From the NCBI RefSeq assembly GCF_018275325.1, contig NZ_JAGVQR010000001.1:1984001-2048000 (forward strand): a DNA stretch of 64,000 nt, read 5' to 3'. Below are positions 45,771-54,796 of the stretch, piece by piece (position 1 is the stretch's first letter; every line of letters begins with the position of its first letter). The DNA is from Nocardioides palaemonis (lineage in GTDB: Bacteria > Actinomycetota > Actinomycetes > Propionibacteriales > Nocardioidaceae). The notes beneath the pieces are model-generated. The model did no database searches. It saw only the letters and a list, made by a program, of their open reading frames with translations, and had not been told where the DNA came from. Both the position numbers and the translations under genes were made by a program.

Positions 45771-45783
45771 GGTCATGAGCCTA
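45762..45783. promoter_or_regulatory. Face-to-face promoters of dop and the methyltransferase gene
   Basis: Rightward -10 TACGCT (45762-45767) is 7 bases before ATG 45775; leftward -10 TAGGCT (45783-45778) is 7 bases before ATG 45770. Each start codon lies inside the other gene's 5' end, so both mRNAs would be leaderless and the two promoters cannot be opened freely at once. Confidence 0.45.
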
Positions 45784-46413
45784 CGGCTGTGGGACGAACG
45801 CGTGGTGCCCCGCCTGACCGACGCGAGCCTGCGCGGCCACGAGGTCGGCGAGCTGCGCGGGCTGACGTGTGCGGGGCTCGCCGGTCGGGTGCTCGAGATC
45901 GGCTTCGGCAGCGGGCTGAACGTGCGGTGGTGGCCGCCTGAGGTCACCGCGGTGACCGCGATCGAGCCGTCCGACCTCGGGTGGCAGCTCTCGCAGCGAC
46001 GCCGCGAGCGCTCGACGGTGCCGGTCGAGCGCGCCGGGCTGGACGGGCAGGCGCTCGACCTCCCCGACGACTCCCACGACGGCGCGCTGGTGACCTTCAG
46101 CCTCTGCACGATCCCCGACCCGGTCCTCGCGCTGCGCGAGGCGCGGCGGGTGGTGCGACCTGGCGGACGGCTGCACGTGCTGGAGCACGGCAGCGCGCCC
46201 GACGAGGACGTACGCCGCTGGCAGCGCCGCCTGGAGCCGGTGCAGCGCGCCGTCGCCGGCGGCTGCCACCTCACGCGGGACGTGCCGGCGATGGTCCGCG
46301 AGGCCGGGTGGACGGTCGAGGAGGTCGTGCAGGACTACCTCCCCGGCCCGGCCGTCTCGCGGCCCTGGGTCCACGTGACCAGGCTCAGCGCCCGCGCCGC
46401 AGGAACCCCATGA
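45775..46413 (+). CDS. SAM-dependent class I methyltransferase
   Basis: 212 residues. [18 protein letters not shown] (motif I), [22 protein letters not shown] (post II) and [20 protein letters not shown] are the Methyltransf_11 core, close to the ubiquinone/phospholipid-type methyltransferases. The substrate is unknown. Head-to-head with dop, with overlapping starts. Its 3' end overlaps a tiny membrane-protein gene on the other strand. Confidence 0.85.
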   Translation: MSLRLWDERVVPRLTDASLRGHEVGELRGLTCAGLAGRVLEIGFGSGLNVRWWPPEVTAVTAIEPSDLGWQLSQRRRERSTVPVERAGLDGQALDLPDDSHDGALVTFSLCTIPDPVLALREARRVVRPGGRLHVLEHGSAPDEDVRRWQRRLEPVQRAVAGGCHLTRDVPAMVREAGWTVEEVVQDYLPGPAVSRPWVHVTRLSARAAGTP

Positions 46414-46462
46414 GGAACAGCACGACCAGCACGACGACGACGATGATGAGGATGGTCTTCAT
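46385..46462 (-). CDS. 25-residue single-pass membrane miniprotein
   Basis: Begins MKTILIIVVVV, continues as one unbroken hydrophobic helix and ends GFLRRGR, a perfect Nin/Cout or anchored mini-membrane protein with a basic tail. The -10 box TAGGTT ends 6 bases before the ATG, so it is predicted to be leaderless. Its 3' half overlaps the end of the methyltransferase gene on the other strand. Too short for normal gene calling; no function known. Confidence 0.5.
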   Translation of the reverse strand: MKTILIIVVVVLVVLFLMGFLRRGR

Positions 46463-46468
46463 CCGGTC

Positions 46469-46474
46469 AACCTA
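46469..46474 (-). promoter_or_regulatory. -10 box TAGGTT of the 25-residue gene
   Basis: Ends 6 bases before ATG 46462 on the minus strand, matching the leaderless pattern seen at pup and pafA. Confidence 0.4.
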
Positions 46475-46517
46475 GTGCGCCGGCCCCCTGCGCACCCCCT
46501 CCTCCGGGGTGGCGCGC

Positions 46518-46865
46518 TCAGCGCCCGCGCGACTGCCAGGCGTGGGCGACGTTGACCGCGACGATGCCGGCGAGCGTCACCAGCAGTGCCAGGAACTGGT
46601 CGTTGACGCCGAGCACGATGCTGATCGGGATGAAGGCCACCAGCGACACGATGCCGAGGGCCAGCTGGCGGGCGCCGCCGCCGGCGACCGCCGCCGCGCG
46701 TCGCTGCTGGAGCGCCACCTGGTCCGCGACCCGACGGTCGACGGCCCGCTCGATGCGCTCGGCGAACCCGTCCACGAGCTCGGCGTCGTAGCGGGCGCCG
46801 AGCTCGCGCCGGGTCGCGAGGGCGGCCTCGATGTCGCCGTGGCCGAGACCCTCCTCGCGCTCCAT
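46518..46865 (-). CDS. Hypothetical membrane protein downstream of mpa, 115 residues
   Basis: Acidic/helical N-terminus (GDIEAALATRRELGARYDAELVDGFAERIERAV) resembling a short coiled region, then two membrane helices (LALGIVSLVAFIPISIVLG and FLALLVTLAGIVAVNVAHAW). ATG 46865 is 4 bases after the mpa stop, so it is probably read through from mpa. Small unknown genes at this position are common beside actinobacterial proteasome genes; a role in protein quality control is a guess. Confidence 0.7.
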   Translation of the reverse strand: MEREEGLGHGDIEAALATRRELGARYDAELVDGFAERIERAVDRRVADQVALQQRRAAAVAGGGARQLALGIVSLVAFIPISIVLGVNDQFLALLVTLAGIVAVNVAHAWQSRGR

Positions 46866-46869
46866 CACG

Positions 46870-48624
46870 TCACAGGTACTGGCCGGTGTTGGCGACCGTG
46901 TCGATGGACCGCCCCGGCTCGGTGCCCTGCTTGCCGGTGATGAGCGTGCGGATGAACACGATCCGCTCGCCCTTCTTGCCCGAGATCCGCGCCCAGTCGT
47001 CCGGGTTGGTGGTGTTGGGGAGGTCCTCGTTCTCCTTGAACTCGTCGACGCACGCCTGGAGCATGTGCTGGACCCGCAGCCCCCGCTGGGCGGGGTTGAG
47101 GTCGCTGTCGAGGTAGTCCTTGATCGCCATCTTCTTGGCGCGGTCGACGATGTTCTGGATCATCGCGCCGGAGTTGAAGTCCTTGAAGTAGAGGACCTCC
47201 TTGTCGCCGTTGGCGTAGGTCACCTCGAGGAAGCGGTTCTCCTCCGACTCGGTGTACATCCGCTCGACGGTGGCACGGATCATCGCGTTGACCGTCGCCG
47301 CGCGGTCGTCGTGGAACTCGGCGAGGTCGTCGGCGTGCAGCGGCAGCGTCGGGGTGAGGTACTTGGAGAAGATGTCGCGCGCCGACTCGGCGTCGGGACG
47401 CTCGATCTTGATCTTCACGTCGAGCCGCCCGGGACGCAGGATGGCCGGGTCGATCATGTCCTCACGGTTGGAGGCGCCGATCACCAGGACGTTCTCCAGC
47501 GCCTCGACGCCGTCGATCTCGCTGAGCAGCTGCGGGACGATCGTGTTCTCCACGTCGGAGGACACGCCCGAGCCGCGGGTGCGGAAGAGCGAGTCCATCT
47601 CGTCGAAGAACACGATGACCGGCGTGCCGAGCGACGCCTTCTCCCGCGCCCGCTGGAAGACCAGGCGGATGTGGCGCTCGGTCTCGCCGACGTACTTGTT
47701 GAGCAGCTCGGGGCCCTTGATGTTGAGGAAGTACGACTTCCCCGACGCGCCGGTGCGCTCGGCGACCTTCTTGGCCAGCGAGTTCGCGACGGCCTTGGCG
47801 ATCAGCGTCTTGCCGCAACCGGGCGGGCCGTAGAGCAGCACGCCCTTGGGCGGCTTGAGCTCGTGGTCGGTGAACAGGTCGGGATAGAGGTAGGGCAGCT
47901 CGACCGCGTCGCGGATCGCGTCGATCTGCGCGGTGAGGCCGCCGATCGAGCCGTACTCGATGTCGGGGACCTCCTCGAGGACGAGCTCCTCGACCTCGGA
48001 CTTCGGGACGACCTCGTAGACGTAGCCGGCACGCGTGTCGAGCAGCAGCGAGTCGCCGGCCCGGATCGTGACGTCCTCGGCGCGCAACGGCTCCGCGAGC
48101 CGCACGACCCGCTCCTCGTCGGCGTTGGCGATCACGAGCGCGCGCTCGCCGTCGGCCAGGATCTCCTTGAGCATCACGACCTCGCCGACCTGCTCGAAGT
48201 CGAGCGCGGCGACGACGTTGAGCGCCTCGTTGAGCATGACCTCCTGGCCGCGCACGAGCCCGTCGAGGTCGACGGCCGGGCTGACGCTGACCCGCAGCTT
48301 GCGACCGCCCGTGAAGACGTCGACGGAGTCGTCGTCGTTGCGCGTCAGGAAGGTGCCGAAGCCCGCCGGCGGCTGCGCCAGCCGGTCGACCTCCTCCTTG
48401 AGCGTGGTGATCTGGTCGCGGGCGTCGCGCAGGGTCTGCGCGAGCCGCTCGTTCTGGCTCGACACCGCGGCCAGCGAGCGCTGCGCCTCGTCGAGCCGGT
48501 GCTCGAGGCCGCGGGCCTGGCCGGGCGCGTCGTCGAGACGGCGGCGCAGGTCGGAGACCTCGGCCTCCAGGTAGCGCACCTGGGTGGCCAGCTGCTCTCG
48601 GGTGGGCTCGGACATCTCGGTCAT
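46870..48624 (-). CDS. arc: Proteasome-associated AAA ATPase Mpa/ARC
   Basis: 584 residues. Hexameric unfoldase that binds Pup and feeds substrates to PrcAB. Coiled coil at residues ~10-83, tandem OB domains (~90-235), AAA module with [20 protein letters not shown] and sensor GASNRED, and the C-terminal GQYL, whose penultimate Tyr docks into the proteasome. ATG 48624 has a strong AGGAGG 7 bases upstream; an in-frame start 8 codons earlier is less likely. Confidence 0.97.
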   Translation of the reverse strand: MTEMSEPTREQLATQVRYLEAEVSDLRRRLDDAPGQARGLEHRLDEAQRSLAAVSSQNERLAQTLRDARDQITTLKEEVDRLAQPPAGFGTFLTRNDDDSVDVFTGGRKLRVSVSPAVDLDGLVRGQEVMLNEALNVVAALDFEQVGEVVMLKEILADGERALVIANADEERVVRLAEPLRAEDVTIRAGDSLLLDTRAGYVYEVVPKSEVEELVLEEVPDIEYGSIGGLTAQIDAIRDAVELPYLYPDLFTDHELKPPKGVLLYGPPGCGKTLIAKAVANSLAKKVAERTGASGKSYFLNIKGPELLNKYVGETERHIRLVFQRAREKASLGTPVIVFFDEMDSLFRTRGSGVSSDVENTIVPQLLSEIDGVEALENVLVIGASNREDMIDPAILRPGRLDVKIKIERPDAESARDIFSKYLTPTLPLHADDLAEFHDDRAATVNAMIRATVERMYTESEENRFLEVTYANGDKEVLYFKDFNSGAMIQNIVDRAKKMAIKDYLDSDLNPAQRGLRVQHMLQACVDEFKENEDLPNTTNPDDWARISGKKGERIVFIRTLITGKQGTEPGRSIDTVANTGQYL

Positions 48625-48693
48625 CTCGCACCTCCTGTCCAGTGACACTACCCACCAACCGGAGGGACCGACGGCGATATCTCGGAGTGTTGG

Positions 48694-49245
48694 TCAGCCA
48701 ATCGGGTCGTTGAGCCGACGGATCGCCGCGAGCTCGGCCTCGCTGAAGGCACCGGACGCCTCCAGCACCTGCTGGAGGACGGCCGACTTGCCGGCCAGGT
48801 AGGTGTCGATGTCCATGTCGGGATCGGCCGCGAGGGCGCGCTTGACCGAGCCGTACGCCTCGCGCAGGTCCGGGTCGCGTCGCAGCACGTCGCGGACCGC
48901 GAGGTGGTTGCGGACGTTGGCGGTGCCGTCGGTGCAGACGTACACGTGGCGCCGCGGGTCGTCGTCGGGCGCGTGGAACGCCTCGCGTCCCGCCACCCCG
49001 AGGTCGCCCCGGTGGACGTAGCCGACCGACTCGAGGGCGGCCACGGCAGCGGACGCGTCGGCGGCGTCGACCACCACGTCGACGTCGAGGATCGGCTTGG
49101 CCGCCAGCCCCGGGACCGACGTCGAGCCGACGTGCTCCACGCGCGCCGACGCCACGTCGGCGAGGGCGTCATGCAGGACGGCGGCGACCGCCCCGAACTG
49201 CTCCGCCCACCGGGGAGACCAGTCGACGACCTCGATGGCGCTCAC
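48694..49245 (-). CDS. GrpB family (UPF0157) nucleotidyltransferase-like protein
   Basis: 183 residues. EHVGSTSVPGLAAKPILDVDVVV is the hallmark of the GrpB/UPF0157 family, with a nucleotidyltransferase-like GS...DxD site. Function not established; some relatives are dephospho-CoA kinase extensions. GTG start overlaps the trmI stop (GTGA). Confidence 0.87.
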   Translation of the reverse strand: MSAIEVVDWSPRWAEQFGAVAAVLHDALADVASARVEHVGSTSVPGLAAKPILDVDVVVDAADASAAVAALESVGYVHRGDLGVAGREAFHAPDDDPRRHVYVCTDGTANVRNHLAVRDVLRRDPDLREAYGSVKRALAADPDMDIDTYLAGKSAVLQQVLEASGAFSEAELAAIRRLNDPIG

Positions 49246-50231
49246 TGGTCGGCGTCTGCCCGCGCGGCCGTCACGTCCTCGAGGCTCGGCACGTCGGCCG
49301 GACGCGGACCGGTGTAGTCGGGGCCGTACGCGCCGGGGGCGGGGCGGCGGGTCTTGCGCGGCGGCCGCTCCCCCGGCGCCATCCGGCGGGCAGTGACGAG
49401 GAACGCGGTGTGGCCGATCATCTTGTGCCCGGGGCGGACGGCCAGACCCTCGACGTGCCAGTCGCGCACGAGGGACTCCCACGGCTGCGGCTCGGTGAAG
49501 CCGCCGTGCGCCCGGAGGGTCTCGACGACCCGCGACAGCTGCGTGGTGGTGGCGACGTAGGCGCACAGGATGCCGCCCGGGACCAGCGCGTCGGCGACCG
49601 CGTCGACGCAGTTCCACGGGTCGAGCATGTCGAGGATGACCCGGTCGACCTGCGTGCCGAGGGCGGGCAGGCCCTCCTTGAGGTCGCCGAGCCGCAGGTC
49701 CCACGCCGGGTGGGTCTGACCCTCGGGGGCGGAGAAGAACTGGTGCACGTTGCGGCGGGCGACCTCGGCGAACTCCTCGCGCAGCTCGAACGACGTCACC
49801 GATCCCCAGGGGCCGACGGCCCGCAGCAGCGAGCAGGTCAGCGCTCCCGAGCCGGCGCCTGCCTCGACGACGCGCGCGCCCGGGTAGATGTCGGCGAGCG
49901 CCACGATCTGCGCGGCGTCCTTGGGGTAGACGACCGCCGCGCCGCGCGGCATCGAGACCACGAACTCGTTGAGCAGCGGACGGAAGACGAGGTACTGCCC
50001 GCCGGCCGACGAGGTGACGGTGAAGCCCTCCTCGCGACCGATCAGCTCGTCGTGGTCGAGGTGGCCCTTGTTGGAGAAGAACCGCTTGCCGGCGACCAGC
50101 TCGAAGTTGTGCTTGCGCCCCTTCTGGTCGGTCAGCCGCACCCACTCGCCCTCGCGGAGGGGGCCGCGGTGGACGCCCGACCACGCCTCGGCGGGGACGT
50201 CGGACCGGTCTTCGGTGGTGCGCTCGGACAT
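49242..50231 (-). CDS. trmI: tRNA (adenine-58-N1)-methyltransferase TrmI
   Basis: 329 residues. Methylates A58 in the T-loop of tRNA, as M. tuberculosis Rv2118c does. N-terminal beta domain (GPLREGEWVRLTDQKGRKHNFEL), then the methyltransferase core with RVVEAGAGSGALTCSLL (motif I) and RVILDMLDPWNCVDAV. The C-terminal ~45 residues are a Pro/Arg-rich extension. A TAGGGT -10 box 7 bases upstream fixes the ATG. Confidence 0.94.
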   Translation of the reverse strand: MSERTTEDRSDVPAEAWSGVHRGPLREGEWVRLTDQKGRKHNFELVAGKRFFSNKGHLDHDELIGREEGFTVTSSAGGQYLVFRPLLNEFVVSMPRGAAVVYPKDAAQIVALADIYPGARVVEAGAGSGALTCSLLRAVGPWGSVTSFELREEFAEVARRNVHQFFSAPEGQTHPAWDLRLGDLKEGLPALGTQVDRVILDMLDPWNCVDAVADALVPGGILCAYVATTTQLSRVVETLRAHGGFTEPQPWESLVRDWHVEGLAVRPGHKMIGHTAFLVTARRMAPGERPPRKTRRPAPGAYGPDYTGPRPADVPSLEDVTAARADADQ

Positions 50232-50238
50232 GGCGCAG

Positions 50239-50244
50239 ACCCTA
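50239..50244 (-). promoter_or_regulatory. -10 box TAGGGT of trmI
   Basis: Ends 7 bases before ATG 50231 on the minus strand; predicted leaderless promoter. Confidence 0.5.
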
Positions 50245-50265
50245 GTGGCCGAGGGGCCGATCCAC

Positions 50266-51402
50266 TCAGCCGGCGGCGTTCGCTCGGAAGGCCCGGTCGA
50301 CGTCGGCGGTCGACAGCACGCCGTAGATCCGGCCGTCCTCCTCGACGAGGAGGTACTCCTCGGCCGGGCGGCGGCTGATCGCGAGGATCAGCTCCTCCCC
50401 CGCCACGGTGGCGGGCAGCGTCAGGCCCTCCTCCAAGGCCCGCGCCACCGTGGACACCGCGACCCACGGGCGTCGCTCGGGCGGCATCGCGGCCACGGCG
50501 GCCTCGCTGACGATGCCGAGGGGGCTGCCGTCGGGGGCGACCGTGACGATGCTGCCGGCTTGCGCCTCCTGCGCCCGCCGGACCGCCTCCGCGAGCGGGA
50601 GGTCCTCCGGGACGGTGAGCGTACGCCGCGCGAGCGGGCGCGCGACGAGGGCGGGGAGACGCTGGCGCATGCGGGCGTGGGCGAGGGCGGCGGTGGCGCC
50701 GGTCCACAGGAACAGACCGAGGATGAAGACCAGGACGAGGTCGAGGATCGTCGGCGGCTCACCGATGACCCGGTCCTGGACGAGCGGCCAGGCGAGCAGG
50801 GCGAGGGCCACCACCCGTCCGCCCCAGGCGGCGACGATCGTGGCACGGTGCTGGTTGCCGGAGGCGCCCCAGACGAGCGCCTTCAGCACCCGCCCGCCGT
50901 CGAGCGGCAGACCCGGCACGAGGTTGAGGACCCCGATCACCAGGTTCGCCCCGGCCAGGCCCTCGACGGCCACCTGCAGCAGTCCGTCGGGCACGACGAA
51001 CCACAGCCCGACGGCCGCGACCCCGATCGCGATGGAGGTCAGCGGCCCGACGACCGCGATCCAGAACTCGTGGCGCGGGCGACGCGACTGGCCGTCGATC
51101 TCGGTCATCCCGCCGAGGAAGTGCAGCGTGATCGAGGTGACGCCGTAGCCCAGCCGCTTGGCCGTGACGGCGTGCGAGGCCTCGTGGAGCAGGACGGAGA
51201 GGTAGAGGATCACCGCGAACACGAACCCGGCGACGTACTTCAGGACCCCGAGGCCCGGCTGCACGACCTCGATGCGGGGGGCGAACGTGACGGCGATGAG
51301 GAACGCCACGACGAACCACGAGCTGGTGATCAGCACGTCGATGCCCGCGATCGAGCCGATCCGGAGCGTGCCCGGAGGGCGGGGCGGTGCGGGGGTGGAC
51401 AC
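50266..51402 (-). CDS. Site-2 protease-type M50 metalloprotease with CBS domains
   Basis: 378 residues. Membrane zinc protease: HEASHAV gives HExxH in a transmembrane helix, and NLVPGLPLDGGRVLKALVWG supplies the third ligand (NxxPxxxLDGG). Four to six helices occupy residues ~20-240; the C-terminal ~130 residues form two CBS modules (ADVDRAF end), which usually sense nucleotides. Probable role in regulated intramembrane proteolysis. GTG start with a TAGGGT -10 box 6 bases upstream. Confidence 0.92.
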   Translation of the reverse strand: MSTPAPPRPPGTLRIGSIAGIDVLITSSWFVVAFLIAVTFAPRIEVVQPGLGVLKYVAGFVFAVILYLSVLLHEASHAVTAKRLGYGVTSITLHFLGGMTEIDGQSRRPRHEFWIAVVGPLTSIAIGVAAVGLWFVVPDGLLQVAVEGLAGANLVIGVLNLVPGLPLDGGRVLKALVWGASGNQHRATIVAAWGGRVVALALLAWPLVQDRVIGEPPTILDLVLVFILGLFLWTGATAALAHARMRQRLPALVARPLARRTLTVPEDLPLAEAVRRAQEAQAGSIVTVAPDGSPLGIVSEAAVAAMPPERRPWVAVSTVARALEEGLTLPATVAGEELILAISRRPAEEYLLVEEDGRIYGVLSTADVDRAFRANAAG

Positions 51403-51408
51403 GGGACG

Positions 51409-51414
51409 ACCCTA
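51409..51414 (-). promoter_or_regulatory. -10 box TAGGGT of the M50 protease gene
   Basis: Ends 6 bases before GTG 51402 on the minus strand; divergent from the RecB-like gene promoter 53 bases away. Confidence 0.5.
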
Positions 51415-51466
51415 ACCAACGCGGCCCACGCCCGGCTCGTCGCGCGGGTCTGTCGGTGCCGTCGCC

Positions 51467-51472
51467 TAGAGT
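51467..51472 (+). promoter_or_regulatory. -10 box TAGAGT of the RecB-like gene
   Basis: TAGAGT ends 9 bases before ATG 51482, giving a leaderless or very short-leader mRNA. Confidence 0.4.
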
Positions 51473-51481
51473 CGCCGCGTC

Positions 51482-52378
51482 ATGACCGCACCGACGCAGG
51501 ACCCGTCCCCCGCCGAGCGCCTGTCGACGCCGGTCGACGGCGTCGAGGTGGTGGGTGCGCTGTCGCCGAGCCGGGCGGGCGACTTCATGGCCTGTCCCCT
51601 GCTCTACCGCTTCCGCACCATCGACCGGCTCCCCGAGGAGCCCTCGCCCGACGCCACGCGCGGCACACTGGTCCACAAGGTCCTGGAGGACCTCTTCGAC
51701 CTTCCCGCCCCCGACCGCACGCCCGAGCGCGCCGCGGAGATGCTCGCGCCCCGGTGGGACGCGCTGCTCGAGGCCGAGCCCGCGCTCGCCGGGATGTTCG
51801 GCGACGAGGGGCCGGACGTCGTGGCGTGGATGGACTCGTGCCGGACCGTCCTGAGGCGCTACTTCGACCTCGAGGACCCCCGTCGCCTCGAGCCGGCCGA
51901 CCGCGAGCTCTACGTCGAGGCCCTGCTCGACTCCCGGCTGCTGCTGCGCGGCTTCGTCGACCGGGTCGACGTCGCCCCCGACGGCCGGATCAGGGTGGTG
52001 GACTACAAGACCTCGCGGTCCCCCAAGGAGGGCTACGAGGCCAAGGCGCTGTTCCAGATGAAGTTCTACGCGCTCGTCCTCTGGCGGCTGCGCGGCGTGG
52101 TGCCGTCGGTCCTCCAGCTGATCTACCTCGGCAACGGCGAGACCCTGCGCTACGAGCCCGACGAGGACGACCTGCGCGCCACCGAGCGCAAGGTCGAGGC
52201 GATCCACCGGGCGATCGCCCTCGCCCGCGAGACCGGCGACTGGCGCCCGAGCCCGTCACGGCTGTGCGACTGGTGCTCGTTCCACGCCTACTGCCCGACC
52301 AAGGGCGGCACGATCCCGCCGCTGCCGGACCTCGAGCCCGAGCCAGTCGACGCCTCGGTCGACGAGTCCGACGACTGA
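51482..52378 (+). CDS. RecB-family PD-(D/E)XK exonuclease with Fe-S type cysteines
   Basis: 298 residues. PDDEXK_1 nuclease like Rv2119: GTLVHKVLEDLFD (His), GFVDRVDVAPDG (Asp) and IRVVDYKTSR (the E/D-x-K strand). Cysteines at MACP near residue 38 and in CDWCSFHAYC near the C-terminus form the four-Cys iron-sulfur pattern of AddB/Cas4-type nucleases. Stand-alone, no helicase. Converges on the peptide ABC operon. Confidence 0.9.
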   Translation: MTAPTQDPSPAERLSTPVDGVEVVGALSPSRAGDFMACPLLYRFRTIDRLPEEPSPDATRGTLVHKVLEDLFDLPAPDRTPERAAEMLAPRWDALLEAEPALAGMFGDEGPDVVAWMDSCRTVLRRYFDLEDPRRLEPADRELYVEALLDSRLLLRGFVDRVDVAPDGRIRVVDYKTSRSPKEGYEAKALFQMKFYALVLWRLRGVVPSVLQLIYLGNGETLRYEPDEDDLRATERKVEAIHRAIALARETGDWRPSPSRLCDWCSFHAYCPTKGGTIPPLPDLEPEPVDASVDESDD

Positions 52379-52412
52379 CCTCCCCGGACCCGACGCCGAG
52401 CGGACGTCGGGA

Positions 52413-52629
52413 GCGGTGGCTGAGCCACATTCCGCGTCCCCGAAGTGTGGGTGGGGCACCGCTGCCAGCGTGGCGTACACGCGCCCGTCCGATGGCGGTG
52501 GCTGAGCCACATTTCGCGGCCCCCGAGTGTGGGTGGGGCACCGCTGCCAGCGTGGCGTACACGCGCCCGTCCGATGGCGGTGGCTGAGCCACGTTCTGCG
52601 GCTCTGGAATGTGGGTGGGGCACCGCTGC
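52413..52629. repeat. Tandem array of an 82-bp repeat (2 full copies + 1 partial)
   Basis: Units at 52413-52494 and 52495-52576 are nearly identical (differences only around unit positions 19-30); a third, truncated copy covers 52577-52629. Each contains the palindrome GTGGCTGAGCCAC and is framed internally by GCGGTG...CACCGC. It fills the gap between the convergent RecB-like and dppF genes. Confidence 0.85.
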
Positions 52630-52635
52630 GGCGGG

Positions 52636-53793
52636 CTAGGGCGCGATGAACGCCTCCGGCGGCACGTCGGGCTCGGCCGGGGCCGCGAACCCGTCGGTCA
52701 CCAGCTCGGGAGCGACCTCGTGCCGCTGGATCTCCCCCGCCGCGATCTGCTCGGCGAAGTGGCAGGCCACCCGGTGGCCGGGCGAGACCCCGTCGACCTC
52801 GACGACCCGCAGCTGCGGCCGCTCGGTGTCGCAGCGCGTCTCCTGGCGCCACGGGCAGCGGGTGTGGAACCGGCAGCCGGTGGGCGGGTTGGCGGGTGAG
52901 GGCAGGTCGCCGGTGAGCAGGATCTGCTCGCGGCTGTCCTCGACGGTCGGGTCCGGCACCGGCACGGCCGACATGAGGGCCCGCGTGTAGGGGTGCAGCG
53001 GGACGTCGTAGAGCTCGCCGGCCTCCGACTCCTCGACCAGGCCGCCGAGGTACATCACGCCGATCCGGTCGCTGATGTGGCGCACCACGGCCAGGTCGTG
53101 GGCGACCACGAGGTAGGTCAGCCCGAGCTCGTCCTGGAGGTCCTGGAGCAGGTTGATCACCTGCGCCTGGATCGAGACGTCGAGCGCGCTGACCGGCTCG
53201 TCGGCCACGATCAGGTCAGGACCGACCGACAGCGCCCGCGCGATCCCGATGCGCTGGCGCTGGCCGCCGGAGAACTCGTGGGGGTACTTCGACAGCGCGG
53301 ACGGCGGGAGCCCCACCGACGACATCAGCTCGCGCAGCCGGTCACGCGTGGCGGCCTTGTCCTGGTCGAGCCCGTGGGCGCGCATCCCCTCCAGGAGCAG
53401 CGACTCCACCGTCTGGCGGGGGTCGAGGCTCGACATGGGGTCCTGGAAGACCATCTGGAAGCGCTTGCGCTCCTTGCGCAGCACCTCGCCCTTGAGGGAG
53501 GCGATGTCGCGGCCGTCGAACACCACCGACCCGGCCGTGGGCGGCTCCAGGTTGAGGATCGCCTTGCCGAGGGTGGACTTGCCGCACCCGGACTCCCCCA
53601 CCAGGCCGTACGTCTCGCCGCGACGGATCGTGAGGTCCACCCCGTCGACCGCGCGGACGTGGCCGACGGTGCGGTCGAACACGATCCCGCTCTTGATGGG
53701 GAAGTGCACCTCGAGGCCGCTGACCTCGACCAGCACGTCCTCGTCGTGCGCCGGCCGGTCCTCCATCTTCTCGTCCTGCACCGTGCCGCTCAC
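52636..53793 (-). CDS. dppF: Dipeptide/oligopeptide ABC transporter ATP-binding protein (DppF/OppF)
   Basis: 385 residues. Walker [10 protein letters not shown], signature [14 protein letters not shown], Walker [13 protein letters not shown], and the C-terminal oligo_HPY domain with four Cys ([15 protein letters not shown]...CH) of the Opp/Dpp group. GTG overlaps the dppD stop (GTGA). Last gene of the operon. The N-terminal ~15 residues are extra and an internal start is possible. Confidence 0.92.
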   Translation of the reverse strand: MSGTVQDEKMEDRPAHDEDVLVEVSGLEVHFPIKSGIVFDRTVGHVRAVDGVDLTIRRGETYGLVGESGCGKSTLGKAILNLEPPTAGSVVFDGRDIASLKGEVLRKERKRFQMVFQDPMSSLDPRQTVESLLLEGMRAHGLDQDKAATRDRLRELMSSVGLPPSALSKYPHEFSGGQRQRIGIARALSVGPDLIVADEPVSALDVSIQAQVINLLQDLQDELGLTYLVVAHDLAVVRHISDRIGVMYLGGLVEESEAGELYDVPLHPYTRALMSAVPVPDPTVEDSREQILLTGDLPSPANPPTGCRFHTRCPWRQETRCDTERPQLRVVEVDGVSPGHRVACHFAEQIAAGEIQRHEVAPELVTDGFAAPAEPDVPPEAFIAP

Positions 53794-54791
53794 TGCGCGC
53801 CTCCCGTCGGGTTGAAGCAGCGGTAGCCCACCACGTGGTCACCGTCCCACTGCGGGGTGTGGCTGGTGCACGTGTCGAGCCTGCGCGAGCACCGCGGTGC
53901 GAAGGCGCAGGCCGAGGTCCACGGCAGGTTGTCGGCGACCGAGCCCGGCACCGGCGACAGCTTCTCGCCCCGCTCCGCGTCGAGCCGCGGGATCGAGTCG
54001 AGCAGGCCGGTGGTGTAGGGGTGGCGCGGCTGGCGGAACAGCCCGTGCCGCTCGCCGCGCTCGACGATCTTGCCGCCGTAGAGCACGTTGACCTCGTCGC
54101 ACAGCCCGGCCACGACGCCGAGGTCGTGGGTGATCATCACCAGCGCGGTGCCGGTGTCGACCACCAGCTCCTTGAGCAGCGCCAGGATCTGCGCCTGGAT
54201 GGTGACGTCGAGCGCGGTGGTGGGCTCGTCGGCGATCAGCAGGCGCGGGCTGCAGGCGAGCGCCATCGCGATGAGGGCGCGCTGGCGCATGCCACCGCTG
54301 AGCTGGTGGGGATAGTTGACCAGCCGTGCCTTCGGGTCCGGGATGCCGACCCGGTCCAGCAGCTCGGCGGCCTTGGGGGTCGCCTCGCGGCGGCTCAGGC
54401 CCTGGTGGCGCTCCATCACCTCAGTGACCTGGCGCCCGATCGTGACGACCGGGTTCAGCGACGACAGCGGGTCCTGGAAGATCATCGCGATGTCGGCGCC
54501 GCGCCGGTCGCGCATCGCCAACGGCGACAGCGCCAGCAGGTCCTCGCCGTCGAAGACCGCGCGGCCCTCGACGGTGTTGCCGCGGTCGGGCAGCAGGCCC
54601 ATCACGGCGAGCGAGGTCACCGACTTGCCGCAGCCGGACTCGCCGACCAGGCCGACGGTCTGGCCGGGGCGTACGTCGAAGCTGACGCCGTCGACGGCGT
54701 GGAACGGCTCCTGCCCGCGCCGGGCGAAGGTGACGCGCAGGTCCTGGACGGACAGCAGCGGCTCGGAGCCGCTTGTGGGGTGGCGGGTCAT
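53790..54791 (-). CDS. dppD: Dipeptide/oligopeptide ABC transporter ATP-binding protein (DppD/OppD)
   Basis: 333 residues. Walker [10 protein letters not shown], signature [15 protein letters not shown], Walker [13 protein letters not shown], and a C-terminal Cys cluster ([14 protein letters not shown]). ATG 54791 has GGAGG 8 bases upstream. Works with DppF to power peptide import. Confidence 0.92.
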   Translation of the reverse strand: MTRHPTSGSEPLLSVQDLRVTFARRGQEPFHAVDGVSFDVRPGQTVGLVGESGCGKSVTSLAVMGLLPDRGNTVEGRAVFDGEDLLALSPLAMRDRRGADIAMIFQDPLSSLNPVVTIGRQVTEVMERHQGLSRREATPKAAELLDRVGIPDPKARLVNYPHQLSGGMRQRALIAMALACSPRLLIADEPTTALDVTIQAQILALLKELVVDTGTALVMITHDLGVVAGLCDEVNVLYGGKIVERGERHGLFRQPRHPYTTGLLDSIPRLDAERGEKLSPVPGSVADNLPWTSACAFAPRCSRRLDTCTSHTPQWDGDHVVGYRCFNPTGGAQ

Positions 54792-54796
54792 GCCGG

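Noticed and set aside
43263..45941. Open frame of ~890 codons on the plus strand across prcB, pup and dop
   Set aside because: Shadow of three certain genes; composition is the typical high-GC antisense pattern.
52413..52629. Tandem repeats as a CRISPR array
   Set aside because: Units are 82 bases long and directly adjacent with no variable spacers, and there are no cas genes.
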